In this document: piece after piece, positions 21,501 through 43,500 of the stretch | Layout of the letters: each line of letters opens with the position of its first letter | Position numbering within the stretch: the stretch's first letter is position 1 | Assembly (NCBI GenBank): GCA_947568835.1 | Contig: OX387610.1 | Coordinates: forward strand, 3,916,501-3,980,500 | DNA from: Protonemura montana | Lineage: Eukaryota > Arthropoda > Insecta > Plecoptera > Nemouridae | DNA: 64,000 nt | Direction: 5' to 3' | Translations under genes and position numbers: made by a program | The notes under the pieces: model-generated | The model's input: the letters and a program-made list of their open reading frames with translations, nothing else | What the model was told of the DNA's origin: nothing | Database searches by the model: none

Positions 21501-24500
21501 CAAATAACATGGATAGAGCATAGGATCCAGCCAGCTAATCTTAAATAACCTGGACAGAGCATAGGATCCAGCCAGCTGATCTCAAATAACCTGGATAGAG
21601 CATAAGAACCAGCCAGCTGATATCAAATAACCTTGATGGAGCATAGAATGATTTCAATGCTTCTTAGCCATGTTTGTAACTTGTTTCCCCAGGTGACGGA
21701 CGCCAACTTCCCAGCGCTGGGCCCGGACGCAATGCCTGGATGCAAGACTTTGCGTCTCAGCGTCAACAGCGGGCCGCGAGACTCTCGGGCCGCGGGCAAC
21801 AACGTGTCGATCCACGTCAACCATCGCAGTGTGCCATCTGCACCCTCCCAGCGTAACGTGCCGTCCGCCCCCGCCAACGACTTCCCTGCGCTGGCGCGGA
21901 GAAACGCTGAGCCGGCGCAGAAGACACGGCCATCTAGTGATGACTTCCCATCGCTGTCGAAAGGTCGGTTAAATTTTGGTGGTCGCTTGAGTCAGGCTAG
22001 GAACGTTGTGAGAATAGCACTTTTGCACTCTCTGAAGTGCTTTGCCAATTTGGAGGCAACTTCTGATCTACTTAGTTTTCCTAATTTGATGCCAAAAGGC
22101 TGGATATTGTGAATAGGGTGCCAATAGGCTGGATATTGTGAATAGGGTGCCAAGAGGCTGGATATTGTGAATAGGGTGCTAAGAGGCTGGATATTGTGAA
22201 TAGGATGCCAAGAGGCTGGACCATGTGCATAGGGTGTCAAGAGGCTGGATATTGTGAAAAGGGTGCCAAGAGGCTGGATATTGTGAAACGGGTGCCAAGG
22301 GGCTGGATATTGTGAAACGGGTGCCAAGGGGCTGGATATTGTGAATAGGGTGCCAAGAGGCTGGATATTGTGAATAGGGTGCCAAGGGGCCGAATATTAT
22401 GCATAGGGTGCCAAGGGGCCGAATATTATGCATAGGGTGTCAAGAGACAGGTTATTTGTTGTGGAGAATAAGGAAAGAGAGAGGGAGCACAACTTACCGG
22501 AGAAAAAAACTTGCGTCGCGGTGTGCACTTGTCGAGAAATTTTAGAATCTCATAAAAATTTTGACATTAACATCTTTAAATGACAAAGAAAACATGCCGA
22601 AACTTTAATCTTCATTATTTTTTTTGCTCGATTAACCTTAGTTAATGGTAACCATGTTAATTGATTTACATGTATCGATATTATCTGTCGTTATTATTTA
22701 ATTGTAGGTAGAGTTTTGTTAAATAGAATGGCCGCAAGCGCCATCGGGTTATTTGTTTGAAAATGTCTGTCGTTTTGCAGGCAAGCCGGAGCTGAGCAAA
22801 GCCAAGTGGACAACGCAAGGCAAACCCAAGGCAGTGCCCGTAGCTCCGCCCCCTGCAGCCTACGTCAACTCGACTGAAGACTACCCTCAGCTGGCCGCCA
22901 GGTTCAGCAACTCGGTGTCAATGTCCGGCCCATCGGCTTCAACGCCAGCTACGTGGGAACAACAGCGTTCCGGAAACAGTACAAAGGTTAGGGATCTTAG
23001 ATCTCGTGCACATGGCACTCAGAATTACGGCTTTAATGCTTATTGTCCTGCCATTGGGCTTACACTATTTGCAAAGTTATTAGTGTTCCTAATTATTATT
23101 TTTAGCTGTAGGACATGAACCATTGACAAGCACTGCCTTTTTGAAGATAAGTGGTACAGTTCCCAAAATCTTGACATTTTATTTTGCAATGGAAATTAAT
23201 GGGGAAAAAAAAATATGTGTTTTTCTCCTAATTTTCTTGGCTCTCTGACCCTGTCAAGTGGTGTTCCTTGCACTGGTGTTGCAAGCTTTGAATGTTTATT
23301 TAAATTGCAATGTGAGGGGTATTTTTTCTAATCTCTCAAAAACTGATGACCAAACCAAGGCTCGAACCTCGATCTCAACCTGTGGTGACTAACTAAGTAA
23401 GCAACTTTGACAAGCGGTATTTTTGAGACGATTTTAGTGTATTTGATGAGAATGACGGATCTCCAAGAAGTAGAACCATGAGGCTATGAAAACTCCATGG
23501 TCACTCTGATTCTAGTGACGCTATACCATATCACAACCTCTAATCTCTAGTAACTTCCATTTGACGTTGGATGCGTTTTATGCTGTGAAATCTGATTTAA
23601 ATTGCAAATGCTTGCATTAGATTTGACAAAAACTAATAACCTTTAAAAAATTAAGTGTCACAAGTTTTGTTGCCGGTCTCCGTTCCAGACGTCAGCGAGC
23701 TCATTCAGCGCAAAGGCATCGACCGGGGCGACCTTGATGACCGAAGCAAACAAAGCCAAGGTCAAGAAGAAGAAGCCAAAGCAAGCTGAGGTAAAGCCGC
23801 CCGCCAAGGAACTGCCAGAGTCCAAGAAAAAGAAGGAGTTTTCTGAACCCGATGCCCCGCAGACCAAGCGGAAAGAAGCCGCGGAAGCAGAACTGGTTAA
23901 ACGGAAGGAACCCGCGGAGAGCTCTACGAGCCGGGCTGCGGAAAGTGGGCTCACGAACGGGCGGAAACGTTCCGAGCTGACAATTTCAAGCCTGGCTGCG
24001 CCGGAAAGCTCGAGCAAGGTTTCGAGTCGAGCGTCCCCGGAAAGCTCTTGCAAGATATCGTCGCGGGATTTCCCGGCACTCGGACGGCCGCCTGGGTTCG
24101 ATGGGCGAGGCGGGGAAAGGAATGCCAAGGTCGGTTGGAAACAAGCTCTTAAGGTCTCCCCACAGTTGACTTAGCAATAAGCACATGCACAGCGACAAAG
24201 CTAATTAAACGGTCACTGGCTACCTTGAGTTTCTAGTCTGGCGCTATACAAAGAGGCATTGACAGGACCGTCACTCATGTACTTTGCAATGCAGTCAAAG
24301 TATTTGTAAAAATTCATTAATTTTGTTAGAGTTGGCATTTTTGAGCTTTCAAATTGTGCCAAAAACAGATCTCTTGAAAATTCCATGAAAATGATTCCAG
24401 TCGTTTGGTCCGTAGCTTGCGAACAAACTCACATAATTACAATTAGATTTTAGCTTTGCTTACACAATAAACAAGAGCATTCGTGGTTAAAAGAGGAATT

Positions 24501-26335
24501 AAAGCCTGTAAACCCTTTGGTATACGGTTTTATTCTTATTTAAATTTAATCCTTTGTTAAGGTTTGACCCACTGTTTTGACAACTAGTTATGCGGCACTG
24601 GTCTAATGGCGTTAATGGCATTGCAGGACAGCAAGTCCGTTGCCGGACCACCGCCCGGGTTCGGTCCTCCACCCGGCTTCTCGGTGACTTGCAGTTCATT
24701 TGCCCGGCAACCAACGGACTTCCCGGCGAAGGTTGCTCGGCAGCCGGCAGCCAACGGACTTACATTTACCAGCAGCAGCGGACAAAGCTACGCGATCCGA
24801 GCCCCTGCCAGCGAGGCTGTCTTTCAACCTCCACCGAGCTTCAGTCGGCAAGTAGCTCTAACAATTTGGCACATTTTCAGTTTTCAGCCATAGCCACTGA
24901 TCTCAAATAACCTGGATAGCGGTTGCAATAGGGAGTCTTTGGAGCCAGGACTTCTTTAGAGTCCCTGATTTTGAATACTCTCAAAGAGCCCAAGATATTT
25001 TAAATGTTTCCATGTGTAGCTTTTGTAGTTGGTTTTCATTATTTTTCACTAATTTAGTGGTAATTGCAATTTAGTCATTTCTTGTTCAGTTTGTTTCTCT
25101 TCTGACCTGTTGTAGGTCAAATAGCAAATCTTAGGTATTAGTTTTAATGGAACTAACAAATATAAAGGTAAAAAAGCTAGTTAGAAATTGGAAAAGAAAG
25201 ACTGAAATTGCTTGAAAAGGTTATGAAAATGTGGAGAGAAAGGTTGTCAAGAAAGATGTTTAACACAGAGTATGAAAGAAGGAGAAGAGGAAAACCAAGA
25301 AAAAAGGTAGATGGAAAAGTACAAGCAGATGTGGAGGAAACAAGGAGAGGAAGTGGAATGAAGTAGAAGAAAAATAAAGTTGGGTTGTCAAAGAAGTATA
25401 TGAAGGTTGATTTTGGCAAAAGATTACAATGAAAAAGAAGACAAATGATTTGGTAGATCAATTTATTGAATTTCATTTATAATTTATTTCATTTGTTACA
25501 CCCATTTTAGAAAAAAATGTATGAAGATAAAGCAATTAAAGTACCCCTTCCCCACACCACACATTTTTCATGTACATGATCGTTGCTTGGGGGAAATGTT
25601 GACTAACATGATGTTATTGTGCAGGCGCAATCAGGAGCTGGTGGGCCTGGTAGTCTCGAGCTTGCCCGAAGCCGAGCTGTCTGAGTTCCGGCAGATGTCC
25701 ACGTTGTTCCGCCAAGGCAACGTCGGCGCAGAAACGTTCGTAGCGCACTGCGCCGAAGCGATGGGCGACGGCGCATTTGAGCGAATCGTACCCGAGATGC
25801 TCGTCTTGCTGCCCGACGTCGGGAAGCAACAGGTAGGGGCAAGGGGCGTCTCTTCCTCCATAGATCTTACGTTCGATCCACCTCGAAACCATCCATGCTT
25901 GCATCATGCCCTGTACCTTGGCACACTTGTCCCTGGCTCCCATTGAAGATACCAACCTAGCTGTACACATCCATGCTTGCACCATGCCCTATACCTTGGC
26001 ACACATGTCCCTGGCTCCCATTGAAGATGCCAACCCAGCTGTACACATCCATGCTTGCACCATGCCCTGTACCGTGGGACATATGTCCCTGGCCTCCATA
26101 TGAGATTTACAGAGCTATTTACCGCTGAAAATCCACCAACTCTTTATTTCCGCCGCAGGAGCTGTTTGCGGTTCTACGAGGCCGGCCTGCCGCCCGTTGG
26201 CTGGAAGAATGTGCAACCTGTGGCCAGGTGGTGACTTCCAGTGACTTGCGCCACCACGTTAGCAACCACACGCTGGCCAACCACTTTCCTGCGCTCGGCT
26301 CGGAATCCTCGGCTACGACCTGGGTCGGGAAGTAG
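18510..26335 (+). CDS. ZNF598: ZNF598-like E3 ubiquitin ligase (Hel2 family)
   Basis: Cytoplasmic RING E3 ligase that ubiquitinates small-subunit proteins of collided ribosomes and starts ribosome quality control. Twelve exons: 18510-18677, 18769-19011, 19087-19298, 19435-19547, 20299-20462, 21243-21422, 21693-21963, 22781-22986, 23689-24129, 24627-24847, 25625-25832, 26159-26335 (TAG); total 867 residues, close to the human length. RING at residues 11-50 (C11, C14, C26, H28, C31, C34, C47, C50). Then come C2H2 fingers including CARCP...HMRKEH, CEFCD...HLRRDH, FCHFCD and HFRSEHFLCEEGEC, all diagnostic of the family. The low-complexity middle carries repeated FPxL motifs. The C-terminal fold ends at 'LVLLPDVGKQQELFAVL' followed by a last finger (CATCG...HVSNH). 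Intron 10 appears to use a GC donor. Start ATG is the first in frame, directly before the RING. Confidence 0.96.
19880..19960 (+). mobile_element. tRNA-like repeat (family T2) fragment
   Basis: Perfect box B 'ggttcgagtcc', then 'tcgtttgggcac' and the terminal 'tagtgttccta'; these features are shared with copies at 32105, 33425, 58700 and 63015. Confidence 0.6.
20160..20265 (+). mobile_element. tRNA-derived SINE (family T1)
   Basis: Box A 'tagctcaggtaatagagc' and a degenerate box B near 'ggggtttatatccc', followed by the family-specific 'cagttcggtcgtac'. It ends about 35 bp before the acceptor of ZNF598 exon 5. Other copies: 28955-29105, 55588-55680, 63888-63968. Confidence 0.75.
21433..21645. 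repeat. 41-bp minisatellite, about 5 units
   Basis: Reverse-complement relative of the chitinase-intron array at 3841-4150, same 41-bp period. It begins about 10 bp after the donor of ZNF598 exon 6 and fills most of that short intron. Confidence 0.95.
22090..22445. repeat. 29-bp minisatellite, about 12 units
   Basis: The unit contains 'ggctggatattgtgaatagg' plus 'gtgccaaga'; period 29 bp. It lies in ZNF598 intron 7. A stray match ('ccaagaggctggatattt') is at about 53672. Confidence 0.95.
23320..23620 (-). mobile_element. Composite repeat (family T2), long copy
   Basis: A tRNA-like part with box B on the minus strand ('ggttcgagcc') adjoins a ~220-bp segment ('gagaatgacggatctccaag', 'ttgacgttggatgcgtttta'). 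That segment is shared with 32165-32390 and 54410-54560. It lies in ZNF598 intron 8. Confidence 0.7.
24562..24617 (-). mobile_element. 5S-SINE tail remnant next to the ZNF598 exon 10 acceptor
   Basis: 'cactgttttgacaac' and 'gcactggtctaatggcgt' are the 3' end of the 5S-SINE. The remnant stops about 10 bp before exon 10 (24627), so the polypyrimidine/branch region of that intron is SINE-derived. Confidence 0.7.
24895..25090. repeat. Dispersed repeat (family R1) copy
   Basis: Begins 'ctgatctcaaataacctgga' and contains 'agagtccctgattttgaa', matching 31264-31450 and 3589-3790. It lies in ZNF598 intron 10. Confidence 0.8.
25165..25370 (+). mobile_element. LINE reverse-transcriptase C-terminal remnant
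   Basis: One open frame reads 'ERRRRGKPRKKVDGKV' followed by 'QADVEETRRG' and a stop. This resembles the 'GRPRKRW...' tail seen after the reverse transcriptase in many non-LTR elements. Only this tail is present; the fragment lies in the GC-AG intron of ZNF598. Confidence 0.5.
25890..26105. repeat. 78-bp tandem repeat, about 2.8 units
   Basis: 'catccatgcttgca' recurs at 25890, 25968 and 26046. It lies between ZNF598 exons 11 and 12. The period is a multiple of three, giving a spurious ORF. Confidence 0.95.
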
Positions 26336-26750
26336 CGGCTCATTTAGAGGGACCGGCGCAGTCATTTCTGCGTAGGTCGAAGTCGCCAGTTGTCAAGTTT
26401 AGCGTGAGAGTGGCTGGTTGTGCAACGCTCTCACGAGGAAGTGGTTTCGTATTGTCCAAGGCGACAAGACACGATTGTTTTTGTTCTTTTGATAGTCATA
26501 TTTTACCGACAGTTGCTAGACTTCCTGCGATTAATATATTTTAATGTCAGGCTGAATTGGATTCGTTAGAAATTTGTAAAGTGTTTGCAGCTGATCGAAG
26601 TGGGACACAGAAATTGGCAAAATAGTTTTGTGGCCAATGTCTAGTGAAAATTGTATTGCAATATTGGAATGTATTTTGTATGATATAGTGAATGTCAGCA
26701 TTATCATTATTATGCAAATATGTTAGAGAATTATTCATTCCAATATTGCT

Positions 26751-26756
26751 AATAAA
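26751..26756 (+). terminator. Poly(A) signal candidate, ZNF598
   Basis: AATAAA 415 nt after the stop codon, the first in the AT-rich 3' flank. Confidence 0.6.
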
Positions 26757-29420
26757 TTTGATATGACTTGGGCACAATAATAGTGTGCAATGAATCGTTT
26801 GTCACTTCCACCACCTGGTTGGTGTTCTGCAGGGCCAGTGTTCTTGTTTGGCAAAAGTTAACGAGTTACCCCCGGAGCACCTTTACAGGGAACAAAACTA
26901 CCAGTTCGTTTGGTTCTTTGGCTGTGTTGAACTTCGGCTGAGGGATATCGATGGGTTGCTCTGATGGGCAAAATGCAAGGGAAAATTTAAAAAAATACCG
27001 TCTGGAAAAATGTGTTGGAAAAGGATTTAGAGGAGAGGCGACTCTTTATGGAATGGTTACGTGCAAAGGTTGACAGTTTAAGCTTTGAGGGAGCCGGACA
27101 TCACAATTTTCTGTGGTTGTCTGCTCTTCTTTGAGGTATGTCAAGACTTGTGCTGCTTGACCTTTTGCTGAATTGGTATCAATTAGTTTTGAAACCTCGG
27201 ACCAACCAACAAGTAACATCATAATATCACAATGCTCGTGCACTTCAGTACCGAGTTTACATTTTATAAATACTTGGGGACTTGCACAGATACTGACCAT
27301 CAAGAACTAAAATTAGGTACGTTAAACTTTCTGTTTCAATAGCAATGCTGATCATCGCTTTTAAGTTTTCTCCGACAATTTCTGACCCAAAGCAATTATT
27401 GTTTTGTGTACGTTTTGCCCTTAAAGGTGGAACTAAAGGCGCTAACTACTTAACAGCGAATGGTTGGTATCTGAAGATATGTCCTTGTAATCAATAAAGC
27501 CCCACGTATCTCACGGGTGGACAGCCTGCAGACAATGAGACTTTGCCCTGTTGTTAAAGTTAGAGAAAATGCCAAATTTGCCAGTTTCGAGTATCGGGCG
27601 ATTGTTTTTCATTACATTTTCCACTTGTTTATACCATTGGGCATGACCCCACGCTCGCTTTGTTACGTAACCGCAAACAACAACATAAAACTGAGACCCA
27701 ACTTAAGGACGTCGTGTTAGAATTTTTATTTTTTGTTACTTCTTCAACATCAAATACCAATGCGTTTCGACGCCGCATCCAATTCTGAAAGCGACGCTAG
27801 TTTTCACATTGCGATCGATCAACCTGGTAATTTTTCTTGGACAACACAAACATTTGGTTGATTTGGTTATTTTTCTTGTTTAGTTTTTAGTTGATTTTTT
27901 TCAACTGAGAAGAGGAATTAAAAATAAGTTGAAACGGTTGGTCACCAAAGATAAAAAGTTGAAACATTTTGGTGAGTGCTTTGTGCAGCGTAAAGTAAAA
28001 ATTGTGAATAGCACAGCAGCCAAAACATTTTAGCTCAATTTATATTTTGCTTTTTAACTTCGATCATTTCCGTTTTCTTCTATCCTCTCCCCAGTTGATA
28101 AACTAGCCGCTTGGCATTTATTTATATTTTTTCTGAGAGAGTTATGATGTTTTAAGTTGATGCTAAGGCTCATTGAGCTAGACCCTGGTTTTCATATGTT
28201 CAATTAAACTCTATGCAATAAGCACTCGACTCTCAACACTTTCTTGTGAAGATACTCGAACTGAAAGTCGCTGTTCAGAATTGGAATGCCTCACGTTCTT
28301 GTAAACAAAGCAGTAATAAAACAAGCGAATGAAGGCAATCACTATCCAAGCTGACTTGAGTAGGTTCTGGAAATTGTCAATGCCAAATTAAAATTTTTAA
28401 CTAGGTTACCTGTATTACTATGTGAAAATTATGTATCGCTGCCAAAGGTCTAACGGAACCGAGGGATAGAACCAAACGGCTGGGTGACAACGGCGCTCGT
28501 AAACCGTGGATACCAGTGTGACGACGTAGTCTCATGGCGAGGGACAGCTAGCCGCTAAATGTGCCTGTTTCACATGTACTTATATAATATAAAACTTTGT
28601 TGATATGTTTAAGAAATATATATATTTAAGTAGCTCCACCAGGGCCACCTTGAGATTTGAGTGTCCTATGTAGTTGATTTCTGATTTTGTCTTTCCTCCT
28701 CACATTTCTTTTCTGCAGATAAATAGATATAGTTGAGGTAAATAAATACCAATCCTTTACAATACCTAAAGTTAGCCCTGGCTTGACTTGGGCTACTTGC
28801 CAACACTGGGTGTCCCCTCCTCTTTTTTAGGCTAGACCCAAAGGGACAATAGCGATAAAAAAGTTGCATCAGTTGTCATTGCACTCACAACGCCCCTTAA
28901 TTGCTGGCCACTTAGAGGAGTCCTAGGGAAATTCACATTGTTACCCTTGTGGGGTTTTTGGTTTTTCTGGTTTTTCTGATATGGAGCTGAAACCAGCAAG
29001 CGAATTATGGACAGGGAAGCTAGACTGGGAAAATGTGCGACCGAACCGGGATACGAACCCGGGATCTCCCAATTGCTGGTCGGGAAGGACGCCGAGGCGA
29101 CTTAAGCAATTAGTTCTTAGCAACTCTAGAACTGGATGCTAATTCAATAGCCACATGTACAGACTGGTAGGTCACTTTTCCCTGAATCCCGTTTTATCTC
29201 GAAAAATAGATGGGGCGTGCATTCAACTCCCCTTAAAATGGACAACTACTGACACTCTTTACTGGTCAAAATTGGTCACTTCAAATATCCAATCGCAGTT
29301 TTGAAAAAATCAATACGTTCCTATTAGGAATTTAAAAGAGGAAAAGAACAACTAAAGAACAATTTACAAAGTAACAGTTTACTTACATTGGTACAAATAC
29401 AGTTTGTCTCAGGTTGTAGC
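26757..29420. other. Intergenic region between convergent ZNF598 and XPB
   Basis: No supported exon on either strand. A T1 SINE occupies 28955-29105 on the minus strand (box B 'gggttcgtatccc', then 'ggttcggtcgcacattttcc'). The XPB 3' UTR must lie at the right end, but I found no clear AATAAA for it. Confidence 0.5.
28955..29105 (-). mobile_element. tRNA-derived SINE (family T1)
   Basis: Minus strand: 'gggttcgtatcccggttc' and 'ggtcgcacattttcccagtc', with a further tail. It is the longest T1 copy in the window; box A is degraded. Confidence 0.7.
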
Positions 29421-39240
<9,820 letters not shown>

Positions 39241-40404
39241 GACAGAATAAAATATATCACTCTAAAACCATTTTCAGTTCACACCTCCCTCCAAACAACT
39301 CCCGAAAACAATCCCAACTTGCACCAACTTGTGTGCATTGCTCTCTAACTCTGCACCAAAGACTTTAGATAGGGTTCTGCATTTTCGTTAGTAGCGGCAA
39401 GTTTAAAGAAGCTGCGATCGGCAACTATATGATTGTTTTTGTCTTGAATCTGTCTTCGGAAGCTGGAAAGTAGAAAAACTTGTTGGGTGCCCCTTTATCA
39501 AATGAATACCCGTACTCAACAAATGTGATACGTTTATGGATTGGGTTTATAATTAAAACTATTAGCCCAATGTTTTATATCCTTTATCTCTGGTTTTATG
39601 TTAATAAGAAATGGCAACGAATTATCGCCTTTCCCTGTAATTCAAAGAACAAATCATATTTGAAATGTCATTACAGATTACCTGGAAATTTGTTGAGTTA
39701 AGCATGCTTAAGCTATAAATGATGTATGTGAGTCAAACAGGTGTCCTTTGTGGGATGCCTGATGTAACTTGCACCTCTCGGGAGGCGGTTGTTTCAAATA
39801 GCGCTCTACATTATATTTGTCTCTGGTATTTTAGATAAATGACCAAGTAATGCTTTGGCTTGTAACCATATCGATTACAGGTCCATTTTTGCCGACGCTT
39901 TCCAGCTGTGCCGTTAGAATAACTGTTTAGCAGCTCAGATAACTAATAACTCATATTTTAATTGGGTAGTGGGTGCCATTAAAACCCCTTCAGAAAAAAT
40001 GGCTAAAATTATAGGACTCTCAATACAGCAATTTCACCATCGTCCATCATCAATGAATCAAACTACATATTCACTTATCTATCTCTCCTGCCTTATCACT
40101 TATCCTTCCACAACAAACATGTATCTACTATTGCCACTCTCGCTTGGCGAGTTCTATACTCTCCTTTTACCTTTCCAATCAACAAATTCATTATCTGGTC
40201 TTTTTAATTCACAAGATCTTAGACTTGTGGCCAAATTTACCACGGTACTTACAGTCCGTTTAGTAACTCAGGTAACTATGACATTCCATCGTTACTGTGT
40301 ATTTAATAATTCAGGTAGTACAACATAATTAGATTTATGAAAGTCTCACCCAGGTAAAGGTAGTCAATGACAATGCATTGTCGATTGAAGTGGAAATTTC
40401 ACAT

Positions 40405-40410
40405 TTTATT
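40405..40410 (-). terminator. Poly(A) signal candidate, LUC7L
   Basis: AATAAA on the minus strand, 119 nt after the LUC7L stop. Another AATAAA lies at 40509-40514, only about 15 nt after the stop, and is less likely to be used. Confidence 0.45.
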
Positions 40411-40528
40411 TACTTTAGCGTCAAAGAATGCTAAAATCTAGCTAAGGTGTACAGTATTTTAATAGTAATACAGTTTTAACTGCATTTTAAGGTGAAACGC
40501 AGTCTCGTTTTATTCAAACGAAACCATC

Positions 40529-43500
40529 CTAATATTGATCCAGCTTCAGAGCTTCCTCTGAGTGCTCGTTCTTGTGACTGTCTCTGGAATGCCGTGACGA
40601 TTCACTGCAACAGAAAACACTTTGGATGAGAAATATTTTCTTTCATTTCAGCCGTAATGTACATTGTCAATTGTCGTTAAAGTCTAGCCGTCGTAATAAT
40701 CAGAAAGTAGTACAATATAATCACGATTCAATACCAGCCGTCATTAAAAATACACCTTACAACTCTCACAAACTTATATGAATGTAAAGTATAATCCCAG
40801 GCCAGCTTTTATAAATTAATTTCTTTTTCTTTTTTCCTTATTTGTCCAGATTGGCCACAAGAGGATGAGAAAAACTATAAGAACTGTCTGTCCAGCTGTT
40901 CCTATACTCTATCAAACCTGGAGTTTATCATAGCATTGACCAATTCATCAAGCTTCGCGATTGAACGAATGCTAAAAGATGTCACATATGTGATAGCTTG
41001 GCAAAACCGCAAAGCAAATGATCGACATAAATGGGAGAGACACGGCTGACGGATTGGGGTGAGTTGTTGCATCGAGACGTACCCAGACTTCTTGCGGTCC
41101 CCAGAGCGCGATCGCCTTGACCTCCGCGAATCACGGTTCCGGCTGCCGCTGCGAGAACGTCGCGACCTGCAACATCGCAAGGCGAAAAAAGAGTTTTCTC
41201 AATTTTTGTCTAATTGCTCTGAAATACAATTGACCATATGGAAGAAATCCCTGGAATTCCATGGGAGAAGGGATCATAACAAGAAGACAACTTTCCCAAG
41301 GTACAACATCTATATGGGACTACATTGATTTCTTGGGAGAGCCATTCGACTAGGAAACTCACCTCCATCAAACCTTCGGATACCAAAAGATATGAAGATT
41401 TTTAAGAAAATAATAAAAGATTCAGTCAGTCAACCACCGGAGGCAATATAATAGTTACGTTAAGATAAAATGTAATATTCATAAGAAGTACATAGTCAAT
41501 CAAAAATGTAAAATAAAATTCCCCAGAGGCATGACCCACCTGTTAGCGTGCTGTGGCTGAGAACGTGACCGCGATCGCTTCTGCCCGCGCTCCTGGCTCC
41601 GACTCCGCCTCCTCCGGTCTCTTGCGCCGCCGCGCTCCTTGGTGGCCTCCCGCTGCCGGTCCTCACGCTCTCGTTCACGCTCTCGGTCGCGGTCCTTGGT
41701 CAGCTGTCGCTTCTGCACCTTGCGCGACTCCACGTGGGCCTGGCGAAAACATTATTCGTCCATTAGAGACACACTTGTTTCGTTGCTGCGTTGGATTTCA
41801 CAGGGATGTACTCATGTATAAATGAATGTTTTTATGTATATGATGTATTCGTTGGGATATATTCCATAGAAGGGTGTTGGAATGAGTCACAAAAAGACCA
41901 AACGGTTTGGCGTGTTGTAACCACCGATCCTCTTTACGGTTTGGCGTGTTGTAACCACCGATCCTCTTTAGATCACCAAAGTAAAGTAACACTGTGCTTG
42001 GTCAGGTATTGGATGGGTGACCACTGAACGGTTTGGTGTGTTTGAAGCATTGGTCCTCGTAAGATTATACAATTTAAGCAACACTGTGCTGGGTCAGGTA
42101 GAACACAGTTATCTAAAGCTTCTTAAAATCCCAAATAGCTGATTTGCCTCGTGTATCTAGAAAAACAGCATTCCAATAAAACTTCTTGAAATAAATCAAC
42201 ATCTCCATTATGCATTATTATGAATATTTTTAGAGTATGGAATGGGGATGGGGGGTTGGAAAGAAAATAAATGAATATGAAGTATGAAAAAGGCAAGTAT
42301 GGAAATCGAAGTCAGCATTCACGAAAAGTATTGGAGAGAGACCAATGAATATAGGGAAGTATTTATTTTCATGAACGCTAATACCCGCTCAAAAATTGAT
42401 GGCCAAATGGAGACAAAAAAAGGAACATCAATTTTTGGGAGGTTAGTAATGTTCCTAATAATAAAATACCCCATGCATTGAAAGCGTTTGCAATTTAAAT
42501 CAGATTTCACATGTAGGAAAGTTCTGTTCCCTAATACAGACCACAAAGGAATAAATCTCACTAGAGGAGGGTATCGTTAAGGTAGAAATTAACAGGCTTC
42601 GAACGCATTTGAGTACGAAAAATTGAAGCTTAGAGGAAAACAAAGCGCTACCACTACTATGTACAACTTGTAGTGAATGATAAAATAAATAATTCTCCTT
42701 GGTGACCCTGGCTCACCTCAAGGTCTGACAGCTTCTCGCGGATCTTGATAAACCCGAGATGGAGCTTGCCGCCGAAGTGGTCGGCGAGGCGTCGGTCGTT
42801 GTCGTGGATACCAAGGTAGGCGGAGCAGACTTCGCAGACGCGGAGCTTCTGTTGTTGGTAACTGCTGGCAGGCATCGAGTTGCGATACTCGCCCTCGGCC
42901 GCGCTCTTCTTCTTGCGGAGGTCCTCGATCTGCCAGCCACAATCAACACTTTAGATTAACTAGTCGTAGTCTGAAGCTTGGCTATACCCGTGGTACCATA
43001 AGAAAGTAGAATGTTTAAGCTCTGTCGGGCAATCTCAGCATGCAGTCCGACCAATTCAGACGAAATTTCTAAGTTTGGATCCGCTTCGTCATTGAAAACC
43101 ATTGGCTCACCTCTTCCATGAGCTTCATGCTCTCCTCGACGAACCCCTCAGCCCCGAGCTGCTCCGCCTTGGCCAGCTTTTTGCCGATGCTCTCCGCGAG
43201 CTCGTGAACCTTGTTGGCCTTCTGCGCCACCTCTGCGGAGAGTTCCTCCTGCGTTTCCGCAAGCCGCTGCTTGGCTAGCTCCGTGCGGCGGTCACAGTCC
43301 GCGATGAACGCCTGCAGGTGCTCCATGGCCTGAAAACGCAGTCACGTAGGCAGAAATGAGGTTTAAGTGAACAGAAACAAGGTTAGGTTGGGAGGATTGA
43401 AAATTCAATGAACTAAAGAGTGGTTTGATCAGACACAACATTTTGCTTTAAGGGTGGTTATTTATCATGTTTGTTCACGTAATGAAATAGTGGAGACATT

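Noticed and set aside
21992..22433. Repeat ORFs in the ZNF598 intron
   Set aside because: Generated by the 29-bp minisatellite; no splice context and the real exon ends at 21963.
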